5,618 bases of DNA from an uncultured Clostridia bacterium (GTDB lineage: Bacteria > Bacillota > Clostridia > Oscillospirales > CAG-272): positions 1 through 5,618 of the forward strand of contig CAJGDZ010000115.1 of assembly GCA_904502055.1 (NCBI GenBank). The letters run 5' to 3'. Within the stretch, counting starts at the first letter, position 1. Each line of letters starts with the position of its first letter. Positions 1 through 5,618 of this stretch are shown one piece after another. The translations under genes were made by a program, and so were the position numbers. The notes beneath the pieces were generated by a model that saw only the letters and a program-made list of their open reading frames with translations, ran no database searches and was not told the origin of the DNA.

Positions 1-1397
1 TCCTTGGTATTGTTATAGCAAATATCAGCAACAAGCTGTGCCAGAGTATCCATATTTGCAGGATACATACCTTCCTCTACCCATTCACCGATGATACGGC
101 AAAGGATACGGCGGAAGTACTCATGTCTCGGATAGGAAAGGAAGCTACGCGAGTCGGTAAGCATACCCAGGAAGTTGCCGAATGCGGAAAGGTTGGCGTA
201 CGACTTCATCTGTGCGATCATACCGTCAAAGTGATCGTTGAACCACCAAGCCGAGCCCTGCGTTACCGTGGGCTTGCCCTTGCCGTCGCCAATGCAGAAG
301 GCACCGCAAAGTGTGCCGATCGCCGCATTCTCCACGGGGTTGATCGAATAAAGAATGGTTCTGGGAAGACCGTTGTTGTCCTTGAGATAGTCAAGCATCT
401 TGGCATATGCCGCGGTGGAAACCGAGCCGTTGATGATATCGTAGCCCGTGTCGGGACCAAGCTTCTCAAACATCTCGCGGTTGGGGTTTCTCATAACGCC
501 GTAGTGAAGCTGCATAACCCATCCGCGCTTCTTATACTGAATACCAAAGAAGCGAATCATCTGGGACTGGTAAAGAACCAGCTCCTCAGCGGTGATATCT
601 GCGCCGTCGCTGGCGAGAGCCTTCTTGAAGATCTCATTGGCATGGAACGCGTCGGGCTTTACAAAGCCAACGGCGTTGTCCATACCGTGGTCTGCCGTGC
701 GGCAGCCCAGTGCCTCAAAGCGATTCAGCGAAACCTCATATGCCTTTTCAAGCGATTCAAGGTCGGTGATCTCCACGCCCGTAGACTCGCCAAGACGTCG
801 GATGTACTCGGTGATACCCTTGCGCTCGATGTTAATACCCTTGTCGGGACGGAAAGCGGGAAGCACCTGTGTGCCAAAGCCGTTCTCCGAAAGCTGCTTG
901 TGATATTCCAGCGAATCGGCGGGATCGTCGGTGGTGCAAACCAGGGCAACACCCGAATTGCGGATAAGCTTCTGCGCGCTCATATCCGGCTCGGCAAGCT
1001 TTGCCGAGGTGATCGCCCAGATCGCGTCACAGTTTGCCTCGCAGATCTCCAGATCGCAGTCAAAATATCTCTGAAGCTCCAAATGGCTCCAGTGATACAT
1101 CGGGTTGCCGATCAGCTTGGGCATAACCGAGCAGAACGCCTTGAAGCGATCGTAGTCCGAAGCGTCACCCGTGATGTACTTCTCATCTACGCCGCAAGCA
1201 CGCATGGTTCTCCACTTATAGTGGTCACCGTAGAGCCAAACCTCGGTAATGTTGTTGTAGCGCTTGTCCTCAGCGATCTCCTTAGGGGAAAGATGGCAGT
1301 GATAGTCAATGATCGGAAGCTTTGCCGCATAATTGTGGTAAAGAACCTTTGCCGTTTCCGTGGAAAGAAGAAAGTCTGCATCCATAAACTTTTTCAT
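1..1397 (-). CDS. uxaC: Glucuronate (uronate) isomerase, 3' end cut by window
   Basis: The product is uronate isomerase, which converts D-glucuronate to D-fructuronate and D-galacturonate to D-tagaturonate, the first cytosolic step of hexuronate catabolism. I translated the minus strand from the ATG at 1397-1395: 465 codons are open to the window edge. The protein begins MKKFMDADFLL and has the amidohydrolase-like metal motif HCH at residues 33-35 (context IDYHCHLSP), a conserved GWVMQLHYG segment in the middle, and the family's C-terminal TDSRSF at 414-419 followed by YPRHEYFRR. The visible end reads DICYNNTK, like the last stretch of known UxaC proteins (about 465-475 residues), so probably only about 5-10 residues and the stop are missing. 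An AAGGAG ribosome binding site (1405-1410) sits 7 bases before the ATG. The gene is divergent from the MutS-like operon and has its own promoter with a cre-like operator. Identity is very likely; preference between the two uronates cannot be read from sequence. Confidence 0.95.
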   Translation of the reverse strand, partial: MKKFMDADFLLSTETAKVLYHNYAAKLPIIDYHCHLSPKEIAEDKRYNNITEVWLYGDHYKWRTMRACGVDEKYITGDASDYDRFKAFCSVMPKLIGNPMYHWSHLELQRYFDCDLEICEANCDAIWAITSAKLAEPDMSAQKLIRNSGVALVCTTDDPADSLEYHKQLSENGFGTQVLPAFRPDKGINIERKGITEYIRRLGESTGVEITDLESLEKAYEVSLNRFEALGCRTADHGMDNAVGFVKPDAFHANEIFKKALASDGADITAEELVLYQSQMIRFFGIQYKKRGWVMQLHYGVMRNPNREMFEKLGPDTGYDIINGSVSTAAYAKMLDYLKDNNGLPRTILYSINPVENAAIGTLCGAFCIGDGKGKPTVTQGSAWWFNDHFDGMIAQMKSYANLSAFGNFLGMLTDSRSFLSYPRHEYFRRILCRIIGEWVEEGMYPANMDTLAQLVADICYNNTK

Positions 1398-1432
1398 AGT
1401 AATTCTCCTTAGCGGTATTCTTAATTAAAATC

Positions 1433-1461
1433 AGTATACCACAAATTTCCTCCTTTTGCAA
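1433..1461 (-). promoter_or_regulatory. Predicted sigma-A promoter of uxaC
   Basis: On the minus strand there is a -35 box TTGCAA (1456-1461), a 17-base spacer, and a -10 box TATACT (1433-1438, 5 of 6 to consensus). Transcription would start near 1426, giving a leader of about 29 bases with the AAGGAG site at 1405-1410. Spacing and position upstream of uxaC fit well; the -35 box is weak (4 of 6). Confidence 0.65.
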
Positions 1462-1471
1462 CCGTTATCTT
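1456..1471. promoter_or_regulatory. cre-like operator (predicted CcpA site) over the uxaC -35 box
   Basis: The plus-strand bases TTGCAACCGTTATCTT match the degenerate Bacillus cre consensus WTGNAANCGNWNNCWW, as I recall it, at every defined position, including the central CG (1463-1464). The site covers the whole -35 box of uxaC (1456-1461), the classical position for repression by blocking RNA polymerase. Carbon catabolite repression of hexuronate genes by CcpA is known in Firmicutes. Other LacI-family regulators, such as a uronate-specific one, bind similar CG-centred palindromes, so the protein that binds here is an inference. Confidence 0.5.
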
Positions 1472-1482
1472 AAAAAAAATGC

Positions 1483-1511
1483 TTTACAAAGTTTAAAAAA
1501 TGTGGTAAAAT
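1483..1511 (+). promoter_or_regulatory. Predicted extended -10 sigma-A promoter of the MutS-like/Lrp/aminotransferase operon
   Basis: There is a -35 box TTTACA (1483-1488), a 17-base spacer, and a -10 box TAAAAT (1506-1511) preceded by TGG (1503-1505), the TGn extension. Transcription would start near 1518, leaving a leader of about 46 bases. A TATAAT hexamer also lies downstream at 1524-1529 but has no recognisable -35 box at 16-18 bases, so it could be at most a second start. Confidence 0.6.
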
Positions 1512-1549
1512 ACCGATGTATAGTATAATGGTATATTGTATCATTTAAA

Positions 1550-1554
1550 AAGGA
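1550..1554 (+). promoter_or_regulatory. Ribosome binding site of the MutS-like gene
   Basis: AAGGA lies 9 bases before the ATG at 1564. It supports that start codon, and no other in-frame start lies between it and the promoter. Confidence 0.65.
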
Positions 1555-1563
1555 TGGGCAATT

Positions 1564-3168
1564 ATGGATTTGAATGATTTTTCTCTGCTGTATCCGAATA
1601 TAGAGACAAGACAGGCGCACTATCGCGGCGAGGATCGTCCGTGCATCGACGCCTTGGTTCTGGACGAGCTGGGAATGACCGATATGCTCCGGCTGAAAAA
1701 CAGCGAGCTTTCCGAATATTTCACTATGGATCCCGATGTCATCAGCTACCGCCTGGAGGTCTTTGCGGATATGCTGGCCAACCCTTCGATCTCCGCCACG
1801 CTTCAGGCGCTCATCCCGATCCTTGGGGACATTCTGGAGCTTAGGCGCCTTGAGGCCGACAGCGGTGATGTGGACTCCTACCTCTCCAGCATGACCGAGA
1901 TCGAGCTGTATATCTCCTGCATCGACCTTCTGGCAAGCGGCTTCTCTGCCATCAAGGGTAAGCTGACCAGCCGCGCGTATTGCGCCTTTGCCGAGCGCAT
2001 CGAGGAGCTGGCTGAAAGCGAATATTATAAGGAACTCAACAAAAAGCTCTCGGAGCTGACCGAGCGCGTGCGCGAGATCCGCAGCGTGACCATCGGTGTC
2101 AACCTCGACGCACAGCTTCGCCCCACCGAGGCAGGCGTGCTCTCCATCAATCCCGAGCCCTTCCGTTCGGGTGACGTGATCGAGAAAATTCTCCGCCTGA
2201 ATTTCAAGGACGATGCCTACACCTGCATTGCCAGCCTTGTGCCTTTTGGAAAAAAACACAACGAAAATCAGAAGACCGCGCTTTCGCTTGCCTTCAATTC
2301 CGCCATCGGCGAGGTCTACAAATCCTCGCTTCACTCCTGGAAGAAGATCGTGCGAAGCTACGTTCTGGACAATACCGACTTTTTGCTGAGTCTTCTGGGC
2401 GAGATCGAATTTGCGGTCAAGGCCACAGCCGTGCTGGAAAGCCTCCGCGAAAAGGGTTGCCCTCTATGCTTGCCTGACATTCGCCCGATGGACGAATGCG
2501 CCTTTAACGCGAAAGCTCTTTACAACCCAAGCGTTGCACTTAAGATTGAGGAAACGGTCGTGGAAAACGACCTCGTCTTTGATGAAAAAGCGCGCATTTA
2601 CGTCTTGACCGGCCCCAACCGAGGGGGAAAATCCGTTATCACCTGTGCGCTGGGACTCAGCCAGGCCATGCTTCAGCTGGGCATGTTTCTTCCTGCCGAG
2701 TCTGTTTCGATCAGCCCCGTGGACGCGATCTGCACCCACTTCCCGACCGGTGCCGAGGATACCATCGACAAGGGGCGTCTTGGCGAGGAGTGTGCGCGCC
2801 TTGACGAGATCCTTAATCTCATCTCCGCGCACAGCCTTGTTCTGCTGGACGAATCGCTGTCCTCGACCGGATCCTTTGAGGCCTCGTATATCGCCGCCGA
2901 GGTTTTGGGAGGTCTTAGCGTGATCGGCTGCCGTGCTTTCTTCTCCACACATCTGCACGAGCTTGCCGCCGAGATCGACGGGATCAATCGCCGCGCCGCG
3001 GCAGACGGCGGAAAGCCGATCGATACCCTCGTGGCGGGGATGGAGGACGGTAAACGTTCCTTCAAGATCCTGCGCCAGAAGCCGGACGGAAGGAGCTATG
3101 CGCGTGACATTGCCACCCGCTACGGACTCTCCTACGAAACCATTTTGAACAATCACACACACAAATAA
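1564..3168 (+). CDS. Short MutS-family ATPase (not MutS1 or MutS2)
   Basis: This 534-residue protein carries a MutS core and a C-terminal MutS ATPase domain. Seen directly: Walker A GPNRGGKSV at 350-358 (MutS usually has GPNMGGKST), Walker B LVLLDE ending at D429-E430, and the STHLHEL switch histidine at 461-467 (MutS: ATHYHEL). Residues about 60-340 are mostly helical and resemble the MutS lever/core region (VISYRLEVFADML near the start; a characteristic GVNLDAQLRP around 178-187). It lacks the N-terminal mismatch-binding domain with its Phe-x-Glu motif and has no C-terminal Smr nuclease, so it is much shorter than MutS1 (about 850-900) or MutS2 (about 780). The usual MutS STF signature before Walker B is replaced by a glycine-containing KGRLGEE stretch. 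Family membership is certain from the ATPase motifs; a role in canonical mismatch repair is doubtful and the substrate is unknown. It is the first gene of a tight operon with a Lrp-type regulator 13 bases downstream. Confidence 0.88.
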   Translation: MDLNDFSLLYPNIETRQAHYRGEDRPCIDALVLDELGMTDMLRLKNSELSEYFTMDPDVISYRLEVFADMLANPSISATLQALIPILGDILELRRLEADSGDVDSYLSSMTEIELYISCIDLLASGFSAIKGKLTSRAYCAFAERIEELAESEYYKELNKKLSELTERVREIRSVTIGVNLDAQLRPTEAGVLSINPEPFRSGDVIEKILRLNFKDDAYTCIASLVPFGKKHNENQKTALSLAFNSAIGEVYKSSLHSWKKIVRSYVLDNTDFLLSLLGEIEFAVKATAVLESLREKGCPLCLPDIRPMDECAFNAKALYNPSVALKIEETVVENDLVFDEKARIYVLTGPNRGGKSVITCALGLSQAMLQLGMFLPAESVSISPVDAICTHFPTGAEDTIDKGRLGEECARLDEILNLISAHSLVLLDESLSSTGSFEASYIAAEVLGGLSVIGCRAFFSTHLHELAAEIDGINRRAAADGGKPIDTLVAGMEDGKRSFKILRQKPDGRSYARDIATRYGLSYETILNNHTHK

Positions 3169-3181
3169 GGAAGGAATTATT

Positions 3182-3658
3182 ATGGACCAGATTTTAAAGC
3201 TTCTTGAAGACGATGCTACACTTACCGCCCAGCAGCTTGCCGTTATGCTGGACAAGGAAGTAGGCGACATTAAAAAAACCATCTCCGCCTACGAAAAGGA
3301 CGGTGTCATTCTCGGATACAAAACCATCATTGACTGGGACAAGACCGACAAGGAATACGTAACCGCACTCATCGAGGTCAAGCTTACACCGCAGAAGGAT
3401 CTTGGCTTTGACAAGGTAGCTGAAAAGATTTACTGCTACCCCGAGGTGGAGAGCCTGTATCTTATGTCGGGCGGCTATGACCTGGCTGTCTTTATCGAAG
3501 GAAAAACCATGAAGGAGGTTGCCTATTTTGTCGCGCAAAAATTGGCGCCCATCGATTCGGTCATTTCCACCGCCACTCATTTTGTTCTTCGCAAATATAA
3601 AGATAAAGGCGTGGTCTACGGAGCCGTCGAGCAGGATCTGAGAGGAAACGAGTTTTGA
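3182..3658 (+). CDS. Lrp/AsnC family transcriptional regulator
   Basis: This 158-residue protein has the usual Lrp/AsnC length and layout. Residues 1 to about 50 form the winged helix-turn-helix (LTAQQLAVML, then DIKKTISAYEKDGVILGYK, the family's typical recognition helix and wing). Residues about 60-140 form the RAM ligand-binding fold (VTALIEVKLTP; a VESLYLMSGGYDLAVFIEG core of the kind that binds amino acids and mediates dimer/octamer assembly). It acts as a DNA-binding oligomer in the cytosol. It starts 13 bases after the MutS-like stop, with AAGGA (3171-3175) 6 bases before its ATG, and its TGA overlaps the ATG of the aminotransferase. In Bacillus a Lrp-type regulator adjoins the alanine transaminase gene, and the same pairing here suggests it senses alanine or a related amino acid and controls this operon. 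Family is sure; ligand and targets are inferred. Confidence 0.93.
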   Translation: MDQILKLLEDDATLTAQQLAVMLDKEVGDIKKTISAYEKDGVILGYKTIIDWDKTDKEYVTALIEVKLTPQKDLGFDKVAEKIYCYPEVESLYLMSGGYDLAVFIEGKTMKEVAYFVAQKLAPIDSVISTATHFVLRKYKDKGVVYGAVEQDLRGNEF

Positions 3659-3660
3659 TG
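3641..3660 (+). promoter_or_regulatory. Ribosome binding site and overlapping stop/start (TGATG) of the aminotransferase
   Basis: AGAGGA (3641-3646) lies 11 bases before ATG 3658 and 8 bases before an in-frame TTG at 3655. The regulator's TGA (3656-3658) shares its last base with ATG 3658, a typical translational-coupling junction. I prefer the ATG; the TTG start would add one residue. Confidence 0.6.
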
Positions 3661-4839
3661 GATTACAGTAAGGTTTTATCAAAAACGGCCGTTTCGCTGA
3701 AGCCGTCGGGAATCCGAAAATTCTTTGACCTGCTTGGCAGTATGACCGACGTTGTTGCCCTCACGGTAGGACAGCCCGACTTCCCGACCCCGTGGCACAT
3801 CCGCGAGGCGGGCATTGAAAGCCTGGAAAAGGGTATGACCTACTACACCTCAAACGCCGGAACCGAGGAGCTCCGCAACGAGATCTCCGCCTATATGCTT
3901 CGCCGCTTCTCGCTGAAATATGACGCGATGACCGAGACCATGGTCACAGTAGGCGGCTCGGAGGCCATTGACTTGGCCATTCGCGCTATCGTAGAGCCGG
4001 GCGACGAGGTCATCATTCCCACCCCAAGCTTTGTTTGCTATGAGCCCATCGTTCGTCTGGTTGGCGGCACACCCATCATTCTCGCCACCGAGCGAAAGGA
4101 TGCGTTCAAGCTCAACCCCGAAAAACTGAAATCGCTGATCACGCCAAAGACCAAAATGCTGGTCCTGCCCTTCCCCAACAACCCGACGGGCGCCATTATG
4201 ACAAGGGAGGAGCTGGCGGAGATTGCTGACATTCTCCGTGACACCAACATCGTGGTTCTCTCCGACGAGATCTACGCCGAGCTTACTTACGGCGAGCGTC
4301 ACGTTTCGATCGCGGCACTTCCCGATATGTGGGAGCGCACCATTCTTGTCAACGGCTTTTCCAAGTCGTACGCCATGACAGGCTGGCGAATGGGCTTTCT
4401 TTGTGCCCCTGCGCCCATCTTAAAGCAGATGCTCAAGATTCACCAGTATGCCATTATGTGTGCACCGACCACCTCGCAGATCGCCGCTACGGAGGCACTT
4501 CGAAACGGTGATGCAGACATTGCGCGTATGGCAGCCGAATACGACCGCAGACGTAAATATATCCACGAGGGACTTCGCAACATCGGTCTGGATGCCTTTG
4601 AGCCCAAGGGCGCGTTTTACATCTTCCCCTCCATTGGTGAATTTGGCCTTTCGGGTGACGAATTCTGCGAAAAGCTTCTTTATAACTACCGCTGCGCCAT
4701 TGTCCCGGGACAGGCGTTCGGCGAAAGCGGAGAGGGCTTTGCCCGCATTTCCTATGCCTACTCGGTCAAGCATATCACCTCAGCTCTTGAGAGGATCGAT
4801 GCCTTTGTTACCGATCTCAAAAAAGGAACCGTAAAATAA
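3658..4839 (+). CDS. Class I/II PLP-dependent aminotransferase (alanine/aspartate type)
   Basis: This 393-residue cytosolic enzyme moves an amino group between an amino acid and a 2-oxoacid using pyridoxal phosphate. The full fold-type I set is visible: GGSEAIDLAI near 100 (cofactor phosphate region), PNNPTG at 173-178, SDEIYAE with D203 (pairs with the pyridine nitrogen) and Y206, the Schiff-base lysine K236 in FSKSYAMTGWRMG, and ARISYA with R363, the substrate carboxylate-binding arginine. Length matches the AspB/PatA/AlaT group (about 385-400). It is the last gene of the operon, translationally coupled to the Lrp-type regulator and followed by a strong terminator. The neighbour suggests an alanine transaminase like the Bacillus AlaT (YugH) with its Lrp-type regulator, but aromatic, aspartate or methionine-related aminotransferases share these motifs. 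The enzyme class is secure; the substrate is not. Confidence 0.93.
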   Translation: MDYSKVLSKTAVSLKPSGIRKFFDLLGSMTDVVALTVGQPDFPTPWHIREAGIESLEKGMTYYTSNAGTEELRNEISAYMLRRFSLKYDAMTETMVTVGGSEAIDLAIRAIVEPGDEVIIPTPSFVCYEPIVRLVGGTPIILATERKDAFKLNPEKLKSLITPKTKMLVLPFPNNPTGAIMTREELAEIADILRDTNIVVLSDEIYAELTYGERHVSIAALPDMWERTILVNGFSKSYAMTGWRMGFLCAPAPILKQMLKIHQYAIMCAPTTSQIAATEALRNGDADIARMAAEYDRRRKYIHEGLRNIGLDAFEPKGAFYIFPSIGEFGLSGDEFCEKLLYNYRCAIVPGQAFGESGEGFARISYAYSVKHITSALERIDAFVTDLKKGTVK

Positions 4840-4844
4840 AATCA

Positions 4845-4873
4845 GGGTGTCGCGAATGCGACACCCCTTTTTT
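4845..4873. terminator. Rho-independent terminator, probably bidirectional
   Basis: A perfect 9-bp stem GGGTGTCGC (4845-4853) / GCGACACCC (4858-4866) closes a 4-base loop GAAT. One C and six T (4868-4873) follow on the plus strand, ending the aminotransferase operon 5 bases after its stop codon. Read on the minus strand the same hairpin is followed by a T-rich stretch (TGATTTTATTTT), so it can also end yfcE, whose stop codon overlaps the T run. Confidence 0.93.
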
Positions 4874-5414
4874 AAAATTCAAAGCGCTTCCACACCTCGC
4901 CGTCCAGCGTTTTCCACTCGACGGTTTTGTCGGAAAGCATCATGTAGCCGTGCGCCGAGCCCTCCTTTGGGATCGAGACCGAGCCGGGATTCATATAAAT
5001 GTAGTCCTCATGCTCGCGGCAGACCGGAACGTGCGTATGTCCGTGCAGAAGAATGTTTCCCTTTTGCAAGGGGGGAAGCTTATCCTCATTATAGTTATGT
5101 CCGTGCGTTGCGTAAACCAGGCGGTCTCCGAGATACAAAATGGCGTAGTCAGCCAACACGGGGAAATCCAGCACCATCTGGTCCACCTCGGTGTCACAGT
5201 TGCCGCGTACACAAAGAAGCTTGTCCTTTATCGCGTTCAACATCTCGATCACCTTTTTGGGCGCATAGCCCTCGGGCAGATCGTTGCGCGGTCCGTGATA
5301 CAGAATGTCTCCCAAAAGCAAAAGCTTGTCGGTCTTCTCTCGCTTAAATGCATCAAGAAGTTTCTCGCAATAAAACGCCGAACCGTGTATATCCGATGCC
5401 ACCATAATTCTCAT
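4872..5414 (-). CDS. yfcE: YfcE/MJ0936-type metallophosphodiesterase
   Basis: This 180-residue calcineurin-like phosphoesterase uses two metal ions to hydrolyse phosphodiesters in the cytosol; the E. coli protein (184 residues) acts on artificial phosphodiester substrates and its natural substrate is unclear. All metal ligands are visible: D8 and H10 in ASDIHGS, D36 in LLGDILYHGPRN, N72 in VRGNCD, H104 in THGH, and H126/H128 in HGHTHVP. The stretches HGPRNDLPEGYAP, RGNCDTEVDQM and NPGSVSIPK closely resemble the E. coli YfcE sequence as I remember it. A GGAGGG ribosome binding site (5423-5428) precedes the ATG by 8 bases. It is a single-gene unit, convergent with the aminotransferase operon and divergent from the tRNA gene. 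Identity as YfcE is strong; physiological role is unknown. Confidence 0.94.
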   Translation of the reverse strand: MRIMVASDIHGSAFYCEKLLDAFKREKTDKLLLLGDILYHGPRNDLPEGYAPKKVIEMLNAIKDKLLCVRGNCDTEVDQMVLDFPVLADYAILYLGDRLVYATHGHNYNEDKLPPLQKGNILLHGHTHVPVCREHEDYIYMNPGSVSIPKEGSAHGYMMLSDKTVEWKTLDGEVWKRFEF

Positions 5415-5446
5415 ATTTCAAACCCTCCACAAATAGAACTGACTAT

Positions 5447-5475
5447 ATTTTAGCACATTTTTCCCACACTTTCAA
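5447..5475 (-). promoter_or_regulatory. Predicted extended -10 promoter of yfcE
   Basis: On the minus strand there is TTGAAA (-35, 5470-5475), a 17-base spacer, and TAAAAT (-10, 5447-5452) directly preceded by TGC, the TGn extension. Transcription would start near 5440, about 26 bases before the start codon, leaving room for the GGAGGG site. Confidence 0.7.
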
Positions 5476-5502
5476 GAGAATTAAAAAAATTGTTCCAACC
5501 TC

Positions 5503-5531
5503 TTGACATTTACTCTTTGCCGTTGTATAAT
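5503..5531 (+). promoter_or_regulatory. Perfect-consensus sigma-A promoter of the tRNA gene
   Basis: TTGACA (5503-5508) and TATAAT (5526-5531) both match consensus exactly and are separated by the ideal 17 bases. The predicted start near 5538 leaves only about 3 bases before the mature tRNA 5' end at 5541. This is the strongest promoter in the window, as expected for a stable RNA. Confidence 0.9.
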
Positions 5532-5540
5532 AATGAAGTC

Positions 5541-5617
5541 GGAAGCATAGCTCAGTTGGTCAGAGCGCACGGTTCACATCCGTGAGGTCGCAGGTTCGAG
5601 CCCTGCTGTTTCCACCA
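5541..5617 (+). tRNA. tRNA-Val (anticodon CAC), CCA encoded
   Basis: The sequence folds into a full cloverleaf. The acceptor stem is GGAAGCA (5541-5547) with TGTTTCC, one G-T wobble included, then discriminator A (5614) and genomic CCA (5615-5617). The D arm is GCTC/GAGC with the conserved G18-G19. The anticodon stem is CACGG/CCGTG around loop TTCACAT, with CAC at 5575-5577. There is a 5-base variable loop, and the T arm is GCAGG/CCTGC with loop TTCGAGC. Anticodon CAC reads the valine codon GUG; A35, C36 and A73 agree with known valine identity elements. Only one base follows CCA, so whether more tRNAs are co-transcribed cannot be seen. Confidence 0.95.
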
Positions 5618-5618
5618 A

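Noticed and set aside
123..1412. Long plus-strand open frame of 429 codons opposite uxaC
   Set aside because: It lies wholly antisense to a clearly conserved uxaC, its translation shows no recognisable domain, and it has no promoter or ribosome binding site of its own. It arises from the codon bias of the real gene.
1524..1529. TATAAT hexamer as the main -10 box of the MutS-like operon
   Set aside because: No acceptable -35 box lies 16-18 bases upstream and there is no TGn extension, whereas TTTACA-17-TGG-TAAAAT just upstream is a better promoter. It may be a minor second start.
1398..1563. Riboswitch, T-box or attenuator in the divergent gap
   Set aside because: Both predicted leaders are under 50 bases and contain no hairpin with a T run, so there is no room for such an element.
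2458..2469. CPLC motif (C299 and C302) in the MutS-like protein as half of a zinc site
   Set aside because: No matching second cysteine/histidine pair is seen nearby, and the segment lies at the entry to the ATPase domain, where it is more likely ordinary structure.
1465..3282. Minus-strand open frames of 289 and 272 codons opposite the MutS-like gene
   Set aside because: The plus-strand frame has all the MutS ATPase motifs; the antisense translations have none and run through the promoter region or the next gene's start.
4847..5453. Plus-strand open frames opposite yfcE
   Set aside because: One starts inside the terminator hairpin, both are antisense to a gene with a complete set of metal-ligand motifs, and the translations look like composition artefacts.
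5541..5617. Integration (att) site at the tRNA 3' end
   Set aside because: No integrase gene or second copy of the tRNA 3' end is present in the window; the flanking DNA to the right is not available.

Overview
The window looks like a chromosomal segment from an anaerobic Firmicute, probably a clostridial gut bacterium. The signs are strong AAGGAG/GGAGG ribosome binding sites, sigma-A-type promoters in AT-rich gaps between moderately GC-rich genes, a match to the Firmicutes cre (CcpA) operator, a Lrp-family regulator paired with an aminotransferase as in Bacillus, and a tRNA with encoded CCA. The taxonomic placement is an inference from these signs only.

Layout. Positions 1-1397 (minus strand) hold uxaC, glucuronate/galacturonate isomerase, nearly complete and cut by the window edge a few residues before its end. 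A 166-base divergent regulatory gap (1398-1563) carries two opposed promoters, with a cre-like operator exactly over the -35 box of uxaC. Positions 1564-4839 (plus strand) are a tight three-gene unit: a short MutS-family ATPase without a mismatch-recognition domain, a Lrp/AsnC-type regulator, and a class I/II PLP aminotransferase whose start overlaps the regulator's stop. A strong hairpin terminator that can work in both directions (4845-4873) separates this unit from the convergent gene yfcE (4872-5414, minus strand), a metal-dependent phosphodiesterase. A second divergent gap (5415-5540) carries a yfcE promoter and a perfect-consensus promoter for a tRNA-Val(CAC) gene at the right edge (5541-5617).

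How the genes relate. The regulator and aminotransferase resemble the alanine-transaminase pair of Bacillus (Lrp-type regulator plus aminotransferase), so the regulator probably controls its own operon in response to an amino acid. Why a MutS-like ATPase leads this operon is not obvious and is the most unusual point here. uxaC belongs to hexuronate (pectin/glucuronide) catabolism and is predicted to be repressed when preferred sugars are present. yfcE and the tRNA are housekeeping genes. I see no mobile elements, CRISPR arrays or clearly novel multigene system; the window is mostly ordinary core genome with a few points worth checking.
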